This document shows, in pieces, positions 16,983 through 26,431 of a DNA stretch of 64,000 nucleotides (its first letter is position 1; the number at the start of each line of letters is the position of its first letter). The position numbers and the translations under genes were made by a program. The stretch is from Anaerolineae bacterium (GTDB lineage: Bacteria; Chloroflexota; Anaerolineae; Aggregatilineales; J027). Under the pieces are notes generated by a model. It ran no database searches. It was not told the origin of the DNA and saw only the letters and a list, made by a program, of their open reading frames with translations. The stretch covers positions 1-64,000 of the forward strand of contig JAJTXY010000016.1 in NCBI GenBank assembly GCA_021463865.1. Direction: 5' to 3'.

Positions 16983-18602
16983 ATGAACTATGCTGTCCGC
17001 ATCGCTAAAAACCAGAGATTTCAGCATATTCTGCTAATTAGCATCATTATTTTGCTGGCATTAGCAGTACGCTTGCGCCTACGGGATGCCTTTACATTTG
17101 ATGGCTTGTATGGACAGGATGCCTTTGCCTATTTTGAATATGGGCAGGAAGTAAGAGACGCTGTACGAGATTTCCGTAGTCCCGGCCCAATGTATTGGCC
17201 GCTGGGTTTCCCCATTTTGTTGGCGGCGGGGTTTGCCATCGTCGGCGAAAATGAACAGGTCGCCCAAAATCTGGTACTCATGCTAAGTGCGGTTATTCCC
17301 GCGCTGGTTTATGCGTTTACCATAGATGTGCTGCCGCCGATAGGCTGGTCGAAAAAAAGCGGGCGGATTGCAGGATTAACCTCAGCATTTATCCTGATTT
17401 TTAGCGGACAGCTTTTGCAAAGCAGCGTCGTCGTGATGGCGGATGTGCCCGCACTATTTTGGGCGACACTTAGCTTATGGGCATTGGGACGCTATTTCCA
17501 AAAATCAAACTATAGACAGCGGCATGGATGGATTGCGTTGGCGGCCTTCGCGTTGGCAATGGCAACCATTACCCGTTGGCTGTATGGGGTGCTGGCGATT
17601 CCCTATGCGCTGAGTTGTATCGTGTGGTGGCGCGGATGCCATCAAGAAGGGCAAATCTTAGCCTTGCCCCTACGAAAATATATGTCTTATTGGTGGGACG
17701 GCATGATCGCAGTGGGGGTCGGAACGCTGGTGATATTGCTCCAACTGCTGCACAGCCGATCTAATCCCGTCGCGGTGATTGACCATGCGTGGCTGCGAGA
17801 TTGGAATATCGAAAACGCCCTCAAAAAAGAGTTTGAGACACCAGATGGTTCATTTGAATATGATGAGGTCGTGGCACGCTATTATGCAAAGGCTGCCTAT
17901 GATGGTTGGTATGTGCATCCTATTTTTACAGCCGCAATGGGGGTCGGTTTCCTATTTCTCCTACGAAAAACATGGCGCAATCGTCCAGTGGCGGCCCTTT
18001 TTATTCTGTTGGTAGGGTGGGCTGCGTTGGCCTATGGATTTTTGGCGGGCATTCCCTATCAAAATGTACGGTTTTCACTGGCCTATATTCTGCCGCTGGT
18101 GATTTTGGCGGGAATCGGTGTGGTAGGGGTATCGCAAAAAATCCAACAATTATCGTCTGTTTCGCTGCTGAGGCCGATTTCATTAGCCGCACAGGGGTTT
18201 ATAGTGTTGGCGATACTGATTGCGGCACAATCCCCTAACCCCAAAGCGCAGGATACTGTCGCATGGTTGGTGGAACGCAAAGATGACGATTATGGAGCGG
18301 TGCAGTGGGCAGCCAGTACAATACCGGAAGGCAGCACAGTCTATGTATTAGAGCTATGGCCGATGATGCGCCATTATGTGCCGCAAGTGCGAACAGTCCA
18401 AATTTATTACGAGACGCCGCAGAGCATGAAACAACGACTGTCAGAAGATCGCCCTGCCTATTTGTTGTTGGATATGTGGGCCATTAACCACCAGTGGGTT
18501 GGTGAAAACCCTGCCGAAATATATACAACACTGGCCGAAGAACCGGGACTGTTTCGTGTGGGGTGTTATGGCAACTATGCCCTCTATCGGGTGCTCGAAT
18601 GA
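16983..18602 (+). CDS. Polytopic membrane glycosyltransferase (GT39/ArnT-like)
   Basis: A 539-residue membrane protein with about 10 or more hydrophobic segments and a soluble C-terminal region (about 430-539). The first extracytoplasmic loop holds an acidic YGQDAFAYFEYG segment, the place where GT-C enzymes keep their catalytic Asp/Glu. This, with a PLGFPILL stretch and the topology, fits the PMT/ArnT class that transfers sugars from a polyprenyl-phosphate donor. The acceptor is unknown. It has GAGGTG 8 bases before the ATG. A putative donor-making enzyme (polyprenol-phosphate mannose synthase) is at 62152-62928. Confidence 0.7.
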   Translation: MNYAVRIAKNQRFQHILLISIIILLALAVRLRLRDAFTFDGLYGQDAFAYFEYGQEVRDAVRDFRSPGPMYWPLGFPILLAAGFAIVGENEQVAQNLVLMLSAVIPALVYAFTIDVLPPIGWSKKSGRIAGLTSAFILIFSGQLLQSSVVVMADVPALFWATLSLWALGRYFQKSNYRQRHGWIALAAFALAMATITRWLYGVLAIPYALSCIVWWRGCHQEGQILALPLRKYMSYWWDGMIAVGVGTLVILLQLLHSRSNPVAVIDHAWLRDWNIENALKKEFETPDGSFEYDEVVARYYAKAAYDGWYVHPIFTAAMGVGFLFLLRKTWRNRPVAALFILLVGWAALAYGFLAGIPYQNVRFSLAYILPLVILAGIGVVGVSQKIQQLSSVSLLRPISLAAQGFIVLAILIAAQSPNPKAQDTVAWLVERKDDDYGAVQWAASTIPEGSTVYVLELWPMMRHYVPQVRTVQIYYETPQSMKQRLSEDRPAYLLLDMWAINHQWVGENPAEIYTTLAEEPGLFRVGCYGNYALYRVLE

Positions 18603-18683
18603 AGCATTTGTAAGTCTAGGTGGCTCATTGCTTGTAAATTGAAAATTTTCGCCTGAAATATTATGGTTTCTTTAAATCGGAAG

Positions 18684-18713
18684 TTGCCTTTTTGCAAGTA
18701 CGTCGTTTACAAT
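18684..18713 (+). promoter_or_regulatory. Possible promoter for the transsulfuration pair
   Basis: TTGCCT (18684-18689) and TACAAT (18708-18713) with an 18-base spacer, 35 bases before the cystathionine beta-synthase start. The -10 is good and the -35 moderate. Confidence 0.4.
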
Positions 18714-18747
18714 CGGATGAAGAACCCTTGACTTTGGAGAACAACAC

Positions 18748-20196
18748 ATGAGCATAACGTCGCTGAACACGACGCAGAAGAAAACAGGCCATCAAGGAAT
18801 ATATGACAATATCCTTGGGGCGATGGGTCATACCCCCCTCATTCGGTTGAATAAGGTGAGTAAAGGCATTCAGGCGCAATTATTGGCAAAGGTCGAATTT
18901 TTCAACCCCGGCGGCTCGGTCAAAGATCGTATCGGGCTAGCGATTATTGAAGATGCCGAGCGTTCTGGCAAATTGAAACCGGGAGGCACAATTGTCGAAT
19001 CTACCTCTGGCAATACGGGAGTGGGCTTGGCGATTGTCGCGGCGATTAAAGGCTATAAAACGGTTTTTGTCATGCCCGATAAAATGTCGGACGAAAAAAT
19101 CCGACTACTGCGGGCTTTTGGGGCACGAGTCGTGATTACCCCAACCGCCGTCGAACCAGATGACCCCCGTAGTTATTACAGCGTGGCCCGCCGTATCGCC
19201 GAACAAACCCCCAATGCTATCCTCGCCAATCAATATCACAATCCGATTAACCCCCAAGTGCATTACGAAACGACTGGCCCGGAAATTTGGGAACAGACCG
19301 AGGGCAAGGTGGATGTCTTTGTGGCGACAATGGGCACAGGCGGCACGATCAGTGGCACGGCCCGTTATTTAAAAGAGCAAAACCCGGATATTCAGATTGT
19401 CGGGGTTGACCCCATTGGTTCACTGCTTTACCACTATTTTTATACAGGTGAAATGACGCAGGCCTTTCCGTATCGCATTGAAGGCTTTGGCGAAGATTTC
19501 CTGCCCTCCACCCTCGATTTTGAAGTGATTGATGACGTGGTACAGGTCAATGACCGCGAATCCATGCTGATGACGCGCCGCTTGGTGCAAGAAGAAGGGA
19601 TTTTCTCCGGTGGGTCATCTGGGTCGGCGATTGTGGGGGCACTGCGGTATATCCAGCAGAAAAATCTAGGGCCGGACAAAAATGTAGTGGTGCTGCTGCC
19701 TGATTCGGGTTCACGCTACCTAAGCAAAATTTTTAACGATGACTGGATGCGCGAGAATGGCTTTTTTGCACGTAGCGGCTGTGAAGATGCGACAGCGCTG
19801 GATGTATTGGGTGCAAAACACCGCGCCGAGGTCATCACGGTGACTGCCCGTGACAGCCTGATGAATGTGATTGGCCTGATGAAAAGCAAAGGCATTTCTC
19901 AAGCGCCCGTCGTTCATGATGGCAAGTTGGTCGGGATTGTGCGCGAAGTGGATATTTTGAACCATATGCTGCTGGCAAGTCACGCCCACAGCCCGGACGA
20001 AGCCATCGGCGATATTGTGCAGTCCAAAGTGGCGACAGTCGGGCCAGATACGATGCTCGATAGTCTCATGGGACTGTTGGTATCAGGCGAAGATGTGGTG
20101 TTGGTGGTATCTCCAGAAGGCCACGACGGCCCTGAAATCTTGGGGATTTTGACTAAGATTGATGTGTTGGATTACGTGGCGAACCACTGCATATAA
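18748..20196 (+). CDS. cbs: Cystathionine beta-synthase with C-terminal CBS (Bateman) pair
   Basis: A PLP enzyme joining homocysteine and serine (or cysteine synthase-like chemistry). The PLP Lys is Lys59 in NPGGSVKDRIG, with STSGNTG near 88-96 and MGTGGTISG near 195. The catalytic part (about 20-340) is followed by two CBS domains (about 348-405 and 415-478), the usual bacterial or eukaryotic CBS layout, where they may bind an adenosyl ligand. The length of 482 fits. GGAG precedes the ATG by 9 bases. The next gene is cystathionine gamma-lyase/synthase, so together they give a homocysteine-to-cysteine route. Confidence 0.92.
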   Translation: MSITSLNTTQKKTGHQGIYDNILGAMGHTPLIRLNKVSKGIQAQLLAKVEFFNPGGSVKDRIGLAIIEDAERSGKLKPGGTIVESTSGNTGVGLAIVAAIKGYKTVFVMPDKMSDEKIRLLRAFGARVVITPTAVEPDDPRSYYSVARRIAEQTPNAILANQYHNPINPQVHYETTGPEIWEQTEGKVDVFVATMGTGGTISGTARYLKEQNPDIQIVGVDPIGSLLYHYFYTGEMTQAFPYRIEGFGEDFLPSTLDFEVIDDVVQVNDRESMLMTRRLVQEEGIFSGGSSGSAIVGALRYIQQKNLGPDKNVVVLLPDSGSRYLSKIFNDDWMRENGFFARSGCEDATALDVLGAKHRAEVITVTARDSLMNVIGLMKSKGISQAPVVHDGKLVGIVREVDILNHMLLASHAHSPDEAIGDIVQSKVATVGPDTMLDSLMGLLVSGEDVVLVVSPEGHDGPEILGILTKIDVLDYVANHCI

Positions 20197-20232
20197 TGGC
20201 ATAGCTATTCACGAGTTTGTATATTTTTGCAT

Positions 20233-20251
20233 GGGGGCGGTTATCGCCCTC
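20233..20251 (+). promoter_or_regulatory. Hairpin between cbs and the gamma-lyase gene
   Basis: GGGGGCG and CGCCCTC form a 7-bp stem (one G-U) around a 5-base loop, followed by ATTTCAACTTT. It may act as a partial terminator or RNA-stability element between the two coupled genes. Confidence 0.35.
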
Positions 20252-20273
20252 ATTTCAACTTTAAGGAACATAC

Positions 20274-21428
20274 ATGGACAAAAAATATCATATCGAGACC
20301 GACGCCATTCATGCCGGGCAAGAACCTGACCCCAGCACCGGCGCGATTATGACACCGATTTATCAGACCTCTACCTATGTGCAGAAAAGCCCCGGTGAAC
20401 ACAAGGGTTATGAATATTCACGCACGGGCAACCCAACCCGCACGGCTTTTGAATCGTTGATGGCGGCGCTTGAAGGTGGCAAACACGGCTTGGCGTTTTC
20501 GTCGGGCATGGCCGCAACGGACACGATCATGCGCCTGTTTAAACCGGGCGACCACACGATTGTCGGTAATGATGTGTATGGTGGGACGTATCGGTTGTTT
20601 GATAAGGTGCTGAAGCAGTACGGCTTAGAATTTAGCTTTGTGGATGTGACTGACCCAGAAGCGATTGAAGCGGCGATTCAGCCCAATACGCACCTGATCT
20701 GGCTGGAAACGCCGACCAACCCTATGCTGCGCCTAGCCGATATTCGTGCCATTTCGGTGATAGCCGCCTCAAAATCGCCTAGAATCTGGGTGGCGGTAGA
20801 CAACACCTTCGCTTCCCCTTATTTGCAGCAACCCTTGTCTTTGGGGGCGGACATCGTTGTCCACAGCACCACCAAATACCTCGGCGGTCATTCAGATGTG
20901 GTCGGCGGAGCGGTGGTGTTGAATGATGAAGAAGCCTATCTTAAACTCAAATTCCTGCAAAACGCGGTAGGAGCGGTGCCGGGGCCACAAGATGCGTGGC
21001 TAACCATGCGCGGTATCAAAACATTGCATTTACGCATGGAGCGGCATTGCGAAAACGCGATGAAAGTGGCCCAATTTTTGAGTGACCATTCGGCAATTGC
21101 GGAGGTGTATTATCCCGGCCTTGAATCGCACCCGCAGCATGATTTGGCTAAACGACAGATGCCCAAAGGCTATGGCGGCATGATTTCGGTCATCATGGCT
21201 GGCGGCAGGGATGCGGGCTACCAATTTGTGAGCCGGACGAAATTGTTTGCGTTGGCTGAGTCGTTGGGCGGCGTCGAATCCCTAATTGAACACCCCGGCG
21301 TGATGACCCACGCTTCAACGTCGGACAGCACCTTCCCCGTGCCGGCCTCATTGGTGCGGCTCTCGGTTGGGGTCGAACACATTGATGATTTGTTAGAGGA
21401 TTTGCAGTCGGCGTTGGTGGGGTTGTAA
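20274..21428 (+). CDS. Cystathionine gamma-lyase / gamma-synthase family PLP enzyme
   Basis: A 384-residue Cys/Met-metabolism PLP enzyme. Lys201 in HSTTKYLGGHSD is the PLP lysine; FSSGMAA (about 80-86) and VDNTFASPYLQQP are the usual phosphate- and PLP-contacting blocks; SLGGVESL lies near the C terminus. Gamma-lyase and gamma-synthase cannot be reliably separated from sequence alone. Pairing with a CBS-domain beta-synthase favours the lyase direction (cystathionine to cysteine). TAAGGA precedes the ATG. Confidence 0.88.
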   Translation: MDKKYHIETDAIHAGQEPDPSTGAIMTPIYQTSTYVQKSPGEHKGYEYSRTGNPTRTAFESLMAALEGGKHGLAFSSGMAATDTIMRLFKPGDHTIVGNDVYGGTYRLFDKVLKQYGLEFSFVDVTDPEAIEAAIQPNTHLIWLETPTNPMLRLADIRAISVIAASKSPRIWVAVDNTFASPYLQQPLSLGADIVVHSTTKYLGGHSDVVGGAVVLNDEEAYLKLKFLQNAVGAVPGPQDAWLTMRGIKTLHLRMERHCENAMKVAQFLSDHSAIAEVYYPGLESHPQHDLAKRQMPKGYGGMISVIMAGGRDAGYQFVSRTKLFALAESLGGVESLIEHPGVMTHASTSDSTFPVPASLVRLSVGVEHIDDLLEDLQSALVGL

Positions 21429-21430
21429 TT

Positions 21431-21462
21431 CTCAAAAGGGCAGGCATCATAATAACCTGCCC
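21431..21462 (-). terminator. Intrinsic terminator of the DUF4139/M42 operon
   Basis: On the minus strand GGGCAGG and CCTGCCC (21438-21444 with 21456-21462) pair perfectly and are followed by TTTTGAG. The same stem may slow plus-strand transcription leaving the transsulfuration genes, but it has no U-run on that side. Confidence 0.65.
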
Positions 21463-21475
21463 AAACAAATCCACT

Positions 21476-23494
21476 CTATTTACCTAGATTTTCGATGATG
21501 GCATTGACCCTAGCTTCGGTTTCGGTGATTTGGCGTTCTAATTCCTCAATGCGCCGATCCATTTCTTCCAAGCGGTTTTCCGAAGCCTCTAATTGGGTTA
21601 ACATCCGATTGCGAAGGGCTGCTTCCTGCCCACTGGGTTGAAGGGCTTGTAGATTGGCCCTCAACTGCTGTTGACGCTCGTAAATGGTCTTGCGCTCATC
21701 GCCCAACTTGACAATTTCGACTTGGGCTTTCTGTACCTTGCTGACATTATCGAGCATCTCCGAAAGTCGGTCAAAAAGGCTTTGATCCAACCAGCGATTT
21801 TGCATAAACTGTTGAAGACGTTTGTAATCCAGTTGCCGGACTTCCTCACGCCGATGATTTAGCCAGCGTTCCTTGCGTACAAATTTGACCGTTTCGCCTG
21901 CCCCAACTTGCACACGCCAACGCCGCTCATTGAGTGTTTCAGTATCTGGCTTAGGGGTGTCAAATAATTCGTAATTCATGAACATGGCGGCTTCAAGGGT
22001 GGTGGTAATTGGCTTACTGGTGGTGTTTTCGATGGTAGTGGTGGTTATGCGTATTTGATATTCATCGAAAATGAAGTAGGCATCTTTGATTTTTAAGCCT
22101 GCCACCTCCACATTTGAAGTCATTTCGTCTTTGATGTTGACACCCAGTTCAATGGCATAAGGCAAATAGACATCATTGCCGTCTTTGGTAAAGGCGACCA
22201 CCGCCTCCCCTTTATAGTCGCCATCTTCGACCAGTGTGACTGGGCCACGTTCGAGGGTCAGGCCCGTCGAATTTTTGAAACGCAGGGCCGCGACAGGATG
22301 CTTGGCAAATTTAGCAGGATTATAGAGCAATTCGCGTTGATAGCTGACTTCGGCACTAACAATTGGGACAAGAGCCGATTCACCCCGTTTGACCGATACG
22401 GGGGCGGTGACGACATATTGGAAAAATTCACCTTTTTCAGTGCCTTCGGCGGCGGGCTGTGTGGTTCTCATTGCATCGGGTATGCCAGTGGCAGCAGGAT
22501 AGCCTTTCCGAAAGAAACGGGGAGCATCATCGGGTTCGGCCATAAAGAAATCAGCAGGAGCGGCTGCGGCGAAAATTCCTTCTGCCATAGGTGCTGACTT
22601 CGCGGCGGCATATTCAATGGGGCCGGGGGCAATACGCGACTCATCCTGCACAATCGGGCGTTCAGGAATACGGGAGGCGTAGAGGTCATAAATAAACGAA
22701 ATTGGCTGACCTGCCACCAGTGTGACCTGTACATCCTCCAAATCTTCCTCAAGGCGATTATCAAACAACCCCCAGCCTTGCAGGAGGGCCTTGCCTGTTT
22801 CCTGTGTTTTATCATTAGGATCGGTTTCCGCCACTATGCGATAACTGACGCGCCATGTGGGGCTGGGGGCGACATAATTCACCACCAATTGATGCTCCCC
22901 TTCGCTCAATCGCAGGGCCACCGAACGGCGGGAATCTTCACTCATGGCGGTATCGAGAAAATAGGTCAGGTCGTGGGAAGCGAGTTCATCCTGAATTTGT
23001 ACGGCCCGCAAATCGGATAATTTGAAAAAACGTGCTTGCCCATCATGGGTCAGCATGGAGACCGCAGGGCGGGTAATCCCATCGGGGTCGCTTATCGGGC
23101 CGAAATTTCGCACCTGTTGAGCCATTGTTTGACCCATATCATCCAAGCCGATGATGCGTCCAGTATAGGTTTCGTGGCTGCCGGGGGTAATTTCGATGGT
23201 GAAAGTCGCCTGTCGTCCGCGTAAATCTCGCAATAGGTCACGCAGACTGCCCATATCCGACAGATTGATGGAGCTATTGGCAAGGCGATCTTCCCGATCC
23301 ATCGGCGTTTGATAATGGATGCCGAGGATTTGCCCCCCGGCCCGATCAAACACAGCAAGGCTCTTTAGGACATCATTTATTTCATCGTGGCGGAAGGTAA
23401 GCGTCACATCTTGACCACTGATGTGACCCTCACGCATAAAAAAGCCGACGCCGTGTTTGTATAACACCATCTGGCGAACGGGTAAATGGCTCAT
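21476..23494 (-). CDS. DUF4139 domain protein with C-terminal coiled coil
   Basis: A 672-residue protein of the DUF4139 (mucoidy-inhibitor-like) type. It has an N-terminal VLYKHGVGFFMREG strand pair. A central domain holds PSPTWRVSYRIV and LLQGWGLFDNRLEEDLEDVQVTLVAGQPISF, the signature block in which a new side chain is folded on to a beta scaffold. A beta-rich domain follows at about 360-560. A strong heptad coiled coil covers about 590-670 (LQALQPSGQEAALRNRML, ENRLEEMDRRIEELERQI). No signal peptide is seen, so it is probably cytoplasmic. It overlaps the upstream M42 gene by 4 bases. The biochemical role of the family is not established. Confidence 0.85.
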   Translation of the reverse strand: MSHLPVRQMVLYKHGVGFFMREGHISGQDVTLTFRHDEINDVLKSLAVFDRAGGQILGIHYQTPMDREDRLANSSINLSDMGSLRDLLRDLRGRQATFTIEITPGSHETYTGRIIGLDDMGQTMAQQVRNFGPISDPDGITRPAVSMLTHDGQARFFKLSDLRAVQIQDELASHDLTYFLDTAMSEDSRRSVALRLSEGEHQLVVNYVAPSPTWRVSYRIVAETDPNDKTQETGKALLQGWGLFDNRLEEDLEDVQVTLVAGQPISFIYDLYASRIPERPIVQDESRIAPGPIEYAAAKSAPMAEGIFAAAAPADFFMAEPDDAPRFFRKGYPAATGIPDAMRTTQPAAEGTEKGEFFQYVVTAPVSVKRGESALVPIVSAEVSYQRELLYNPAKFAKHPVAALRFKNSTGLTLERGPVTLVEDGDYKGEAVVAFTKDGNDVYLPYAIELGVNIKDEMTSNVEVAGLKIKDAYFIFDEYQIRITTTTIENTTSKPITTTLEAAMFMNYELFDTPKPDTETLNERRWRVQVGAGETVKFVRKERWLNHRREEVRQLDYKRLQQFMQNRWLDQSLFDRLSEMLDNVSKVQKAQVEIVKLGDERKTIYERQQQLRANLQALQPSGQEAALRNRMLTQLEASENRLEEMDRRIEELERQITETEARVNAIIENLGK

Positions 23495-24555
23495 TCGGCA
23501 GCCTCATCCAACAAATAACGGGAAATGAGATGGGCGGTGTGGTTCAGGCTGTCTTGATGGGTACGTTCATAGGCATGAGAAGCGTCCACCCCCGGCCCAA
23601 TCAAACCGACCCGCGCTGGGCCACCCGCGTGCCAATAGGCTGTGCCATCCGATCCGTAATAGGGGTAAATATCCACTTTGTGCGGGATTTCAAAGATCTG
23701 AGCCAAGCGACGCAGTTTGTTGTTCATCAGGAAATGATAGGGGCCGCCGCTGTCTTTGACACAAATGCTGCATGAATATTCATCGCCATTTTGCCCGTCG
23801 CCTAGCGCTCCCATATCAATCGCTAGGAGTTCGGCTAAATTATCCGGTAGGCCTGCCGACCCCCCATGACCCACCTCTTCATAGTTGGCGATTAAAATGG
23901 CGGTATCTTGGGCGGGGCGTAATCCAGCATCACGCAGGGCCATCATCGCACCGTAAATCGTGGCGACACTGGCCTTATCATCTAGATGACGTGAGCGCAC
24001 AAAGCCTGTATCGGTGACTTCCACACGGGGGTCAAGGAAAACAAAATCGCCTACGTCTATCCCCAATTCACGGGTGTCGGCGGCGCTTTTGATTTTGGCA
24101 TCAATACGGACTTCCATTAAATCATCGCTGCGCTCGGCGGTGCGGATATTTTTGTTGACATGCACGCTAGGATTGGAGGGGAGGATCGTTCCCCGATAAC
24201 GCCGATCATCGTGGGTGCGGATGGTGCAGCCTTCAAATTCAACCGCCTGCCACATAAAACCGCCTAGCTGGGTTGTCTTGAGGCGACCACTGCCTTTAAT
24301 TTCCTTCACCATCAGGCCAAGTGTATCAGTATGAGCAGTCAGGCCGCGTGGAGCATCGCTGGATGTGCCCTGCCAATAGGCGATTAACGCGCCTTTTGTG
24401 GTGTTCGAAAGGCTCAGGCCGGGCAGTTGTAAATCTTCAAAGGCAGTGTGGACATAATGAATGGCTTCTACATAATACCCTGTAGGACTGGGGGTGTTGA
24501 GCAGACCGACCAAAAATTCGGTCATGGCTTCGACGTTGATATTTAGATCGCTCAA
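23491..24555 (-). CDS. M42-family (PepA/FrvX-like) metallo-aminopeptidase
   Basis: A 354-residue di-metal aminopeptidase or cellulase-M-type protein. The metal ligands can be followed: His75/Asp77 in TAHTDTLG, the bridging Asp in RHLDDKAS, the catalytic Glu pair in NYEEVGHGG, the Asp in AIDMG, and a late His near DASHAYERTH. The start is set at TTG 24555, because GAAGGAG lies exactly 8 bases upstream. An ATG at 24525 is the alternative, and the frame is open to 24699 with no family similarity. It releases amino acids from peptides in the cytosol. It is coupled to the DUF4139 gene. Confidence 0.88.
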   Translation of the reverse strand: MSDLNINVEAMTEFLVGLLNTPSPTGYYVEAIHYVHTAFEDLQLPGLSLSNTTKGALIAYWQGTSSDAPRGLTAHTDTLGLMVKEIKGSGRLKTTQLGGFMWQAVEFEGCTIRTHDDRRYRGTILPSNPSVHVNKNIRTAERSDDLMEVRIDAKIKSAADTRELGIDVGDFVFLDPRVEVTDTGFVRSRHLDDKASVATIYGAMMALRDAGLRPAQDTAILIANYEEVGHGGSAGLPDNLAELLAIDMGALGDGQNGDEYSCSICVKDSGGPYHFLMNNKLRRLAQIFEIPHKVDIYPYYGSDGTAYWHAGGPARVGLIGPGVDASHAYERTHQDSLNHTAHLISRYLLDEAAE

Positions 24556-24752
24556 GATGGTGGCTCCTTCAAACGTAACGGGATATTTTGAGCGTATTAT
24601 ATGCCTGTGTGAGGGTTTACGAAAATCATGCCTCCTTGGGGATAAGAACATTACAACAGCAGCATTAGTTCGCACAGTGAAACGGTATGCACTTGTCAAG
24701 TGATGTCATTCGTTATGGGGGAGAGCCATAATTGACCGTTAGAAAAATGGAT

Positions 24753-24854
24753 TTATGGTAGGGGGTAAATAGCAAACACCTCACCCCCAAAGTCGAGGGT
24801 ATAAGCAAACATGCTTATACCCATTACAACGATCACTAGGGCGAATTTTCTCAT
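24753..24854 (-). CDS. Small 33-residue single-pass membrane protein (candidate)
   Basis: ATG at 24854 with GGAGG about 6 bases upstream opens a 33-codon frame ending with TAA. The peptide starts MRKFALVIVVMGISMFAY, i.e. two basic residues then about 15 hydrophobic ones, and ends in a short polar/aromatic tail (IYPLP). It starts 17 bases after the stop of the SH3/SGNH gene, on the same strand. The combination of Shine-Dalgarno, basic-hydrophobic layout and position makes a real small membrane protein or signal-like peptide plausible, but conservation is untested. Confidence 0.45.
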   Translation of the reverse strand: MRKFALVIVVMGISMFAYTLDFGGEVFAIYPLP

Positions 24855-24871
24855 GTGAGCCTCCACCAAGA

Positions 24872-26329
24872 TTAGTACAACGCTTTACGCCAAATGGCAT
24901 CCAAAACAATCAAGGCGGTCAGATTACGCATATTAAAGCCATAACGCAGGCCGTCGGCGGTGAAAATGCCCGTTTCTTGGGTGGGGTCAAAACTTGGATG
25001 TAGGCCGTCGCCACTCAGTCCATAATTTGGCAGGGATTGGAGGGATTGCCAATAGTCCCACAGTGGGATGTTATTGGAACGAGCTACGCTGCGGATGATG
25101 TTGTTAAATTCCGCCACCCGGTTGACGCCTGAGCCGAGTTGGTCGGGGATGGTGCTGAGGACGGGAATCACGCCCATATCAATGCTGGTTTGCACGATGG
25201 TCTGCAAATTGGCGCGATAGCTGGCGCTGTCTACCCATGCGGTGTCATTTGAGCCGAACATAATCAGCGCGACGGAGGGCTTGACCACACGATATTCACA
25301 GGCCAGCGGCGTCTCCCCGATTTGGCAAACCCCCGGCACAGCGAGTTCGGGATTGAGGACATCATAGGTTGTCCAACCGCCACGTGCCGCCAAACTTTCG
25401 TTATTAAACGAATTGCCGGTGCGTGCGCCTGTGACCGAGAAAAAATCCACGACAGGCTGCAAATAGCCATAAGATTCGAGACGCAGGCCGCCCGACCCAA
25501 CCGGATTCAAAAACAAGGGACTGGCGGTTACACTGTCGCCGACTTTAGAAAAGACATCGCGGCGGTTGCCCAACTGCTGGCCGCGTACATAAATTTGGCG
25601 GGCACGTGCCCCGATATTCGAGACAATGTTGGATGGCGCAGCAGGGGCAGAAGTATTGGTAGACGGCGTTGTCGTATTGCCATTGGTGGCGGGTGGCGCG
25701 ACTTCAATCACGGGGAGGCTGTTGACATCACCCGTGACACGCACCAATTGATAAAACAACCAGCCTTCTTGCCCATCAATCACGGCGCGATACCATTGGC
25801 TGGTGCGACCATTGGGGGTAAAGGTCGTGCCTCGACCCAGTTGGCGGAGAATCGGATAATTTGTGCCGGGGCCACCGCGAAAATTGACCTGACCAATGGT
25901 TGTACCTGCTGCTGCACCCGTTGGAGCAGTGGTTGTACCGGGGTCGGTTGGCGACGTGGTGGTATTCGTCGGCGTGGATGAGCCTTTGCCCGTCGCATTG
26001 GTTAGGGGGACGGCATCCAAATTCACGCCGGGTTGGAATTCGAGGTAATCAATCAAGACCCAGCCAGTCAAATCACCAGCGACGGGAGCGACATAGACCC
26101 ATAAGCCGCCATTATCGGCCTGATCTTCGCGCCCCTGCACATTGACGACTGTGCCAGATGGATACTGCCCAATCACAGTGGAATTGGGGCCGGGGACATC
26201 ACGCACATTCAATAATTGGGGGATAACACGCGCTTGGATAGGGTCTTGGGCGCGGCTGAGGTTGGCAATTGGGAATAGGGCCATGATTATCAACAGAAGG
26301 CCCAAAATGGATTGTATCTTTTTCATCAT
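24872..26329 (-). CDS. Secreted SH3b-SH3b-SGNH hydrolase
   Basis: About 485 residues from the ATG-ATG pair at 26329/26326. A TTG at 26338 is an alternative start without Shine-Dalgarno support. The signal peptide is followed by two SH3b domains (about 30-95 with LLNVRDVPGP, about 140-200 with QVNFRGGPGTNYP) joined by a Thr/Pro linker. The C-terminal half is a GDSL/SGNH hydrolase: block I SKVGDSVTA, block III MFGSNDTAW and block V DGLHPS supply Ser, Asn, and Asp/His. It is probably an extracellular esterase acting on acylated glycans or cell-wall polymer; the substrate is not determined. Confidence 0.85.
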   Translation of the reverse strand: MMKKIQSILGLLLIIMALFPIANLSRAQDPIQARVIPQLLNVRDVPGPNSTVIGQYPSGTVVNVQGREDQADNGGLWVYVAPVAGDLTGWVLIDYLEFQPGVNLDAVPLTNATGKGSSTPTNTTTSPTDPGTTTAPTGAAAGTTIGQVNFRGGPGTNYPILRQLGRGTTFTPNGRTSQWYRAVIDGQEGWLFYQLVRVTGDVNSLPVIEVAPPATNGNTTTPSTNTSAPAAPSNIVSNIGARARQIYVRGQQLGNRRDVFSKVGDSVTASPLFLNPVGSGGLRLESYGYLQPVVDFFSVTGARTGNSFNNESLAARGGWTTYDVLNPELAVPGVCQIGETPLACEYRVVKPSVALIMFGSNDTAWVDSASYRANLQTIVQTSIDMGVIPVLSTIPDQLGSGVNRVAEFNNIIRSVARSNNIPLWDYWQSLQSLPNYGLSGDGLHPSFDPTQETGIFTADGLRYGFNMRNLTALIVLDAIWRKALY

Positions 26330-26395
26330 CTCTCTCAAATGGTTTCATTCGTTTCGACGTTAGACTCTAGTAAATCAAGCGGCGGGTGTCAAGTG

Positions 26396-26424
26396 TTTAC
26401 CCGGATGGGTCAGGCCCGTATAAT
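26396..26424 (+). promoter_or_regulatory. Promoter giving a leaderless or near-leaderless transcript
   Basis: TTTACC (26396-26401), 17-base spacer, perfect TATAAT (26419-26424). The ATG of the next gene is at 26432, about where transcription should start, so the mRNA would have almost no 5' leader. Confidence 0.6.
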
Positions 26425-26431
26425 TGCCGCC

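Noticed and set aside
25322..25981. A 219-codon plus-strand frame
   Set aside because: Opposite strand of the SH3/SGNH hydrolase gene, whose domains are clear.
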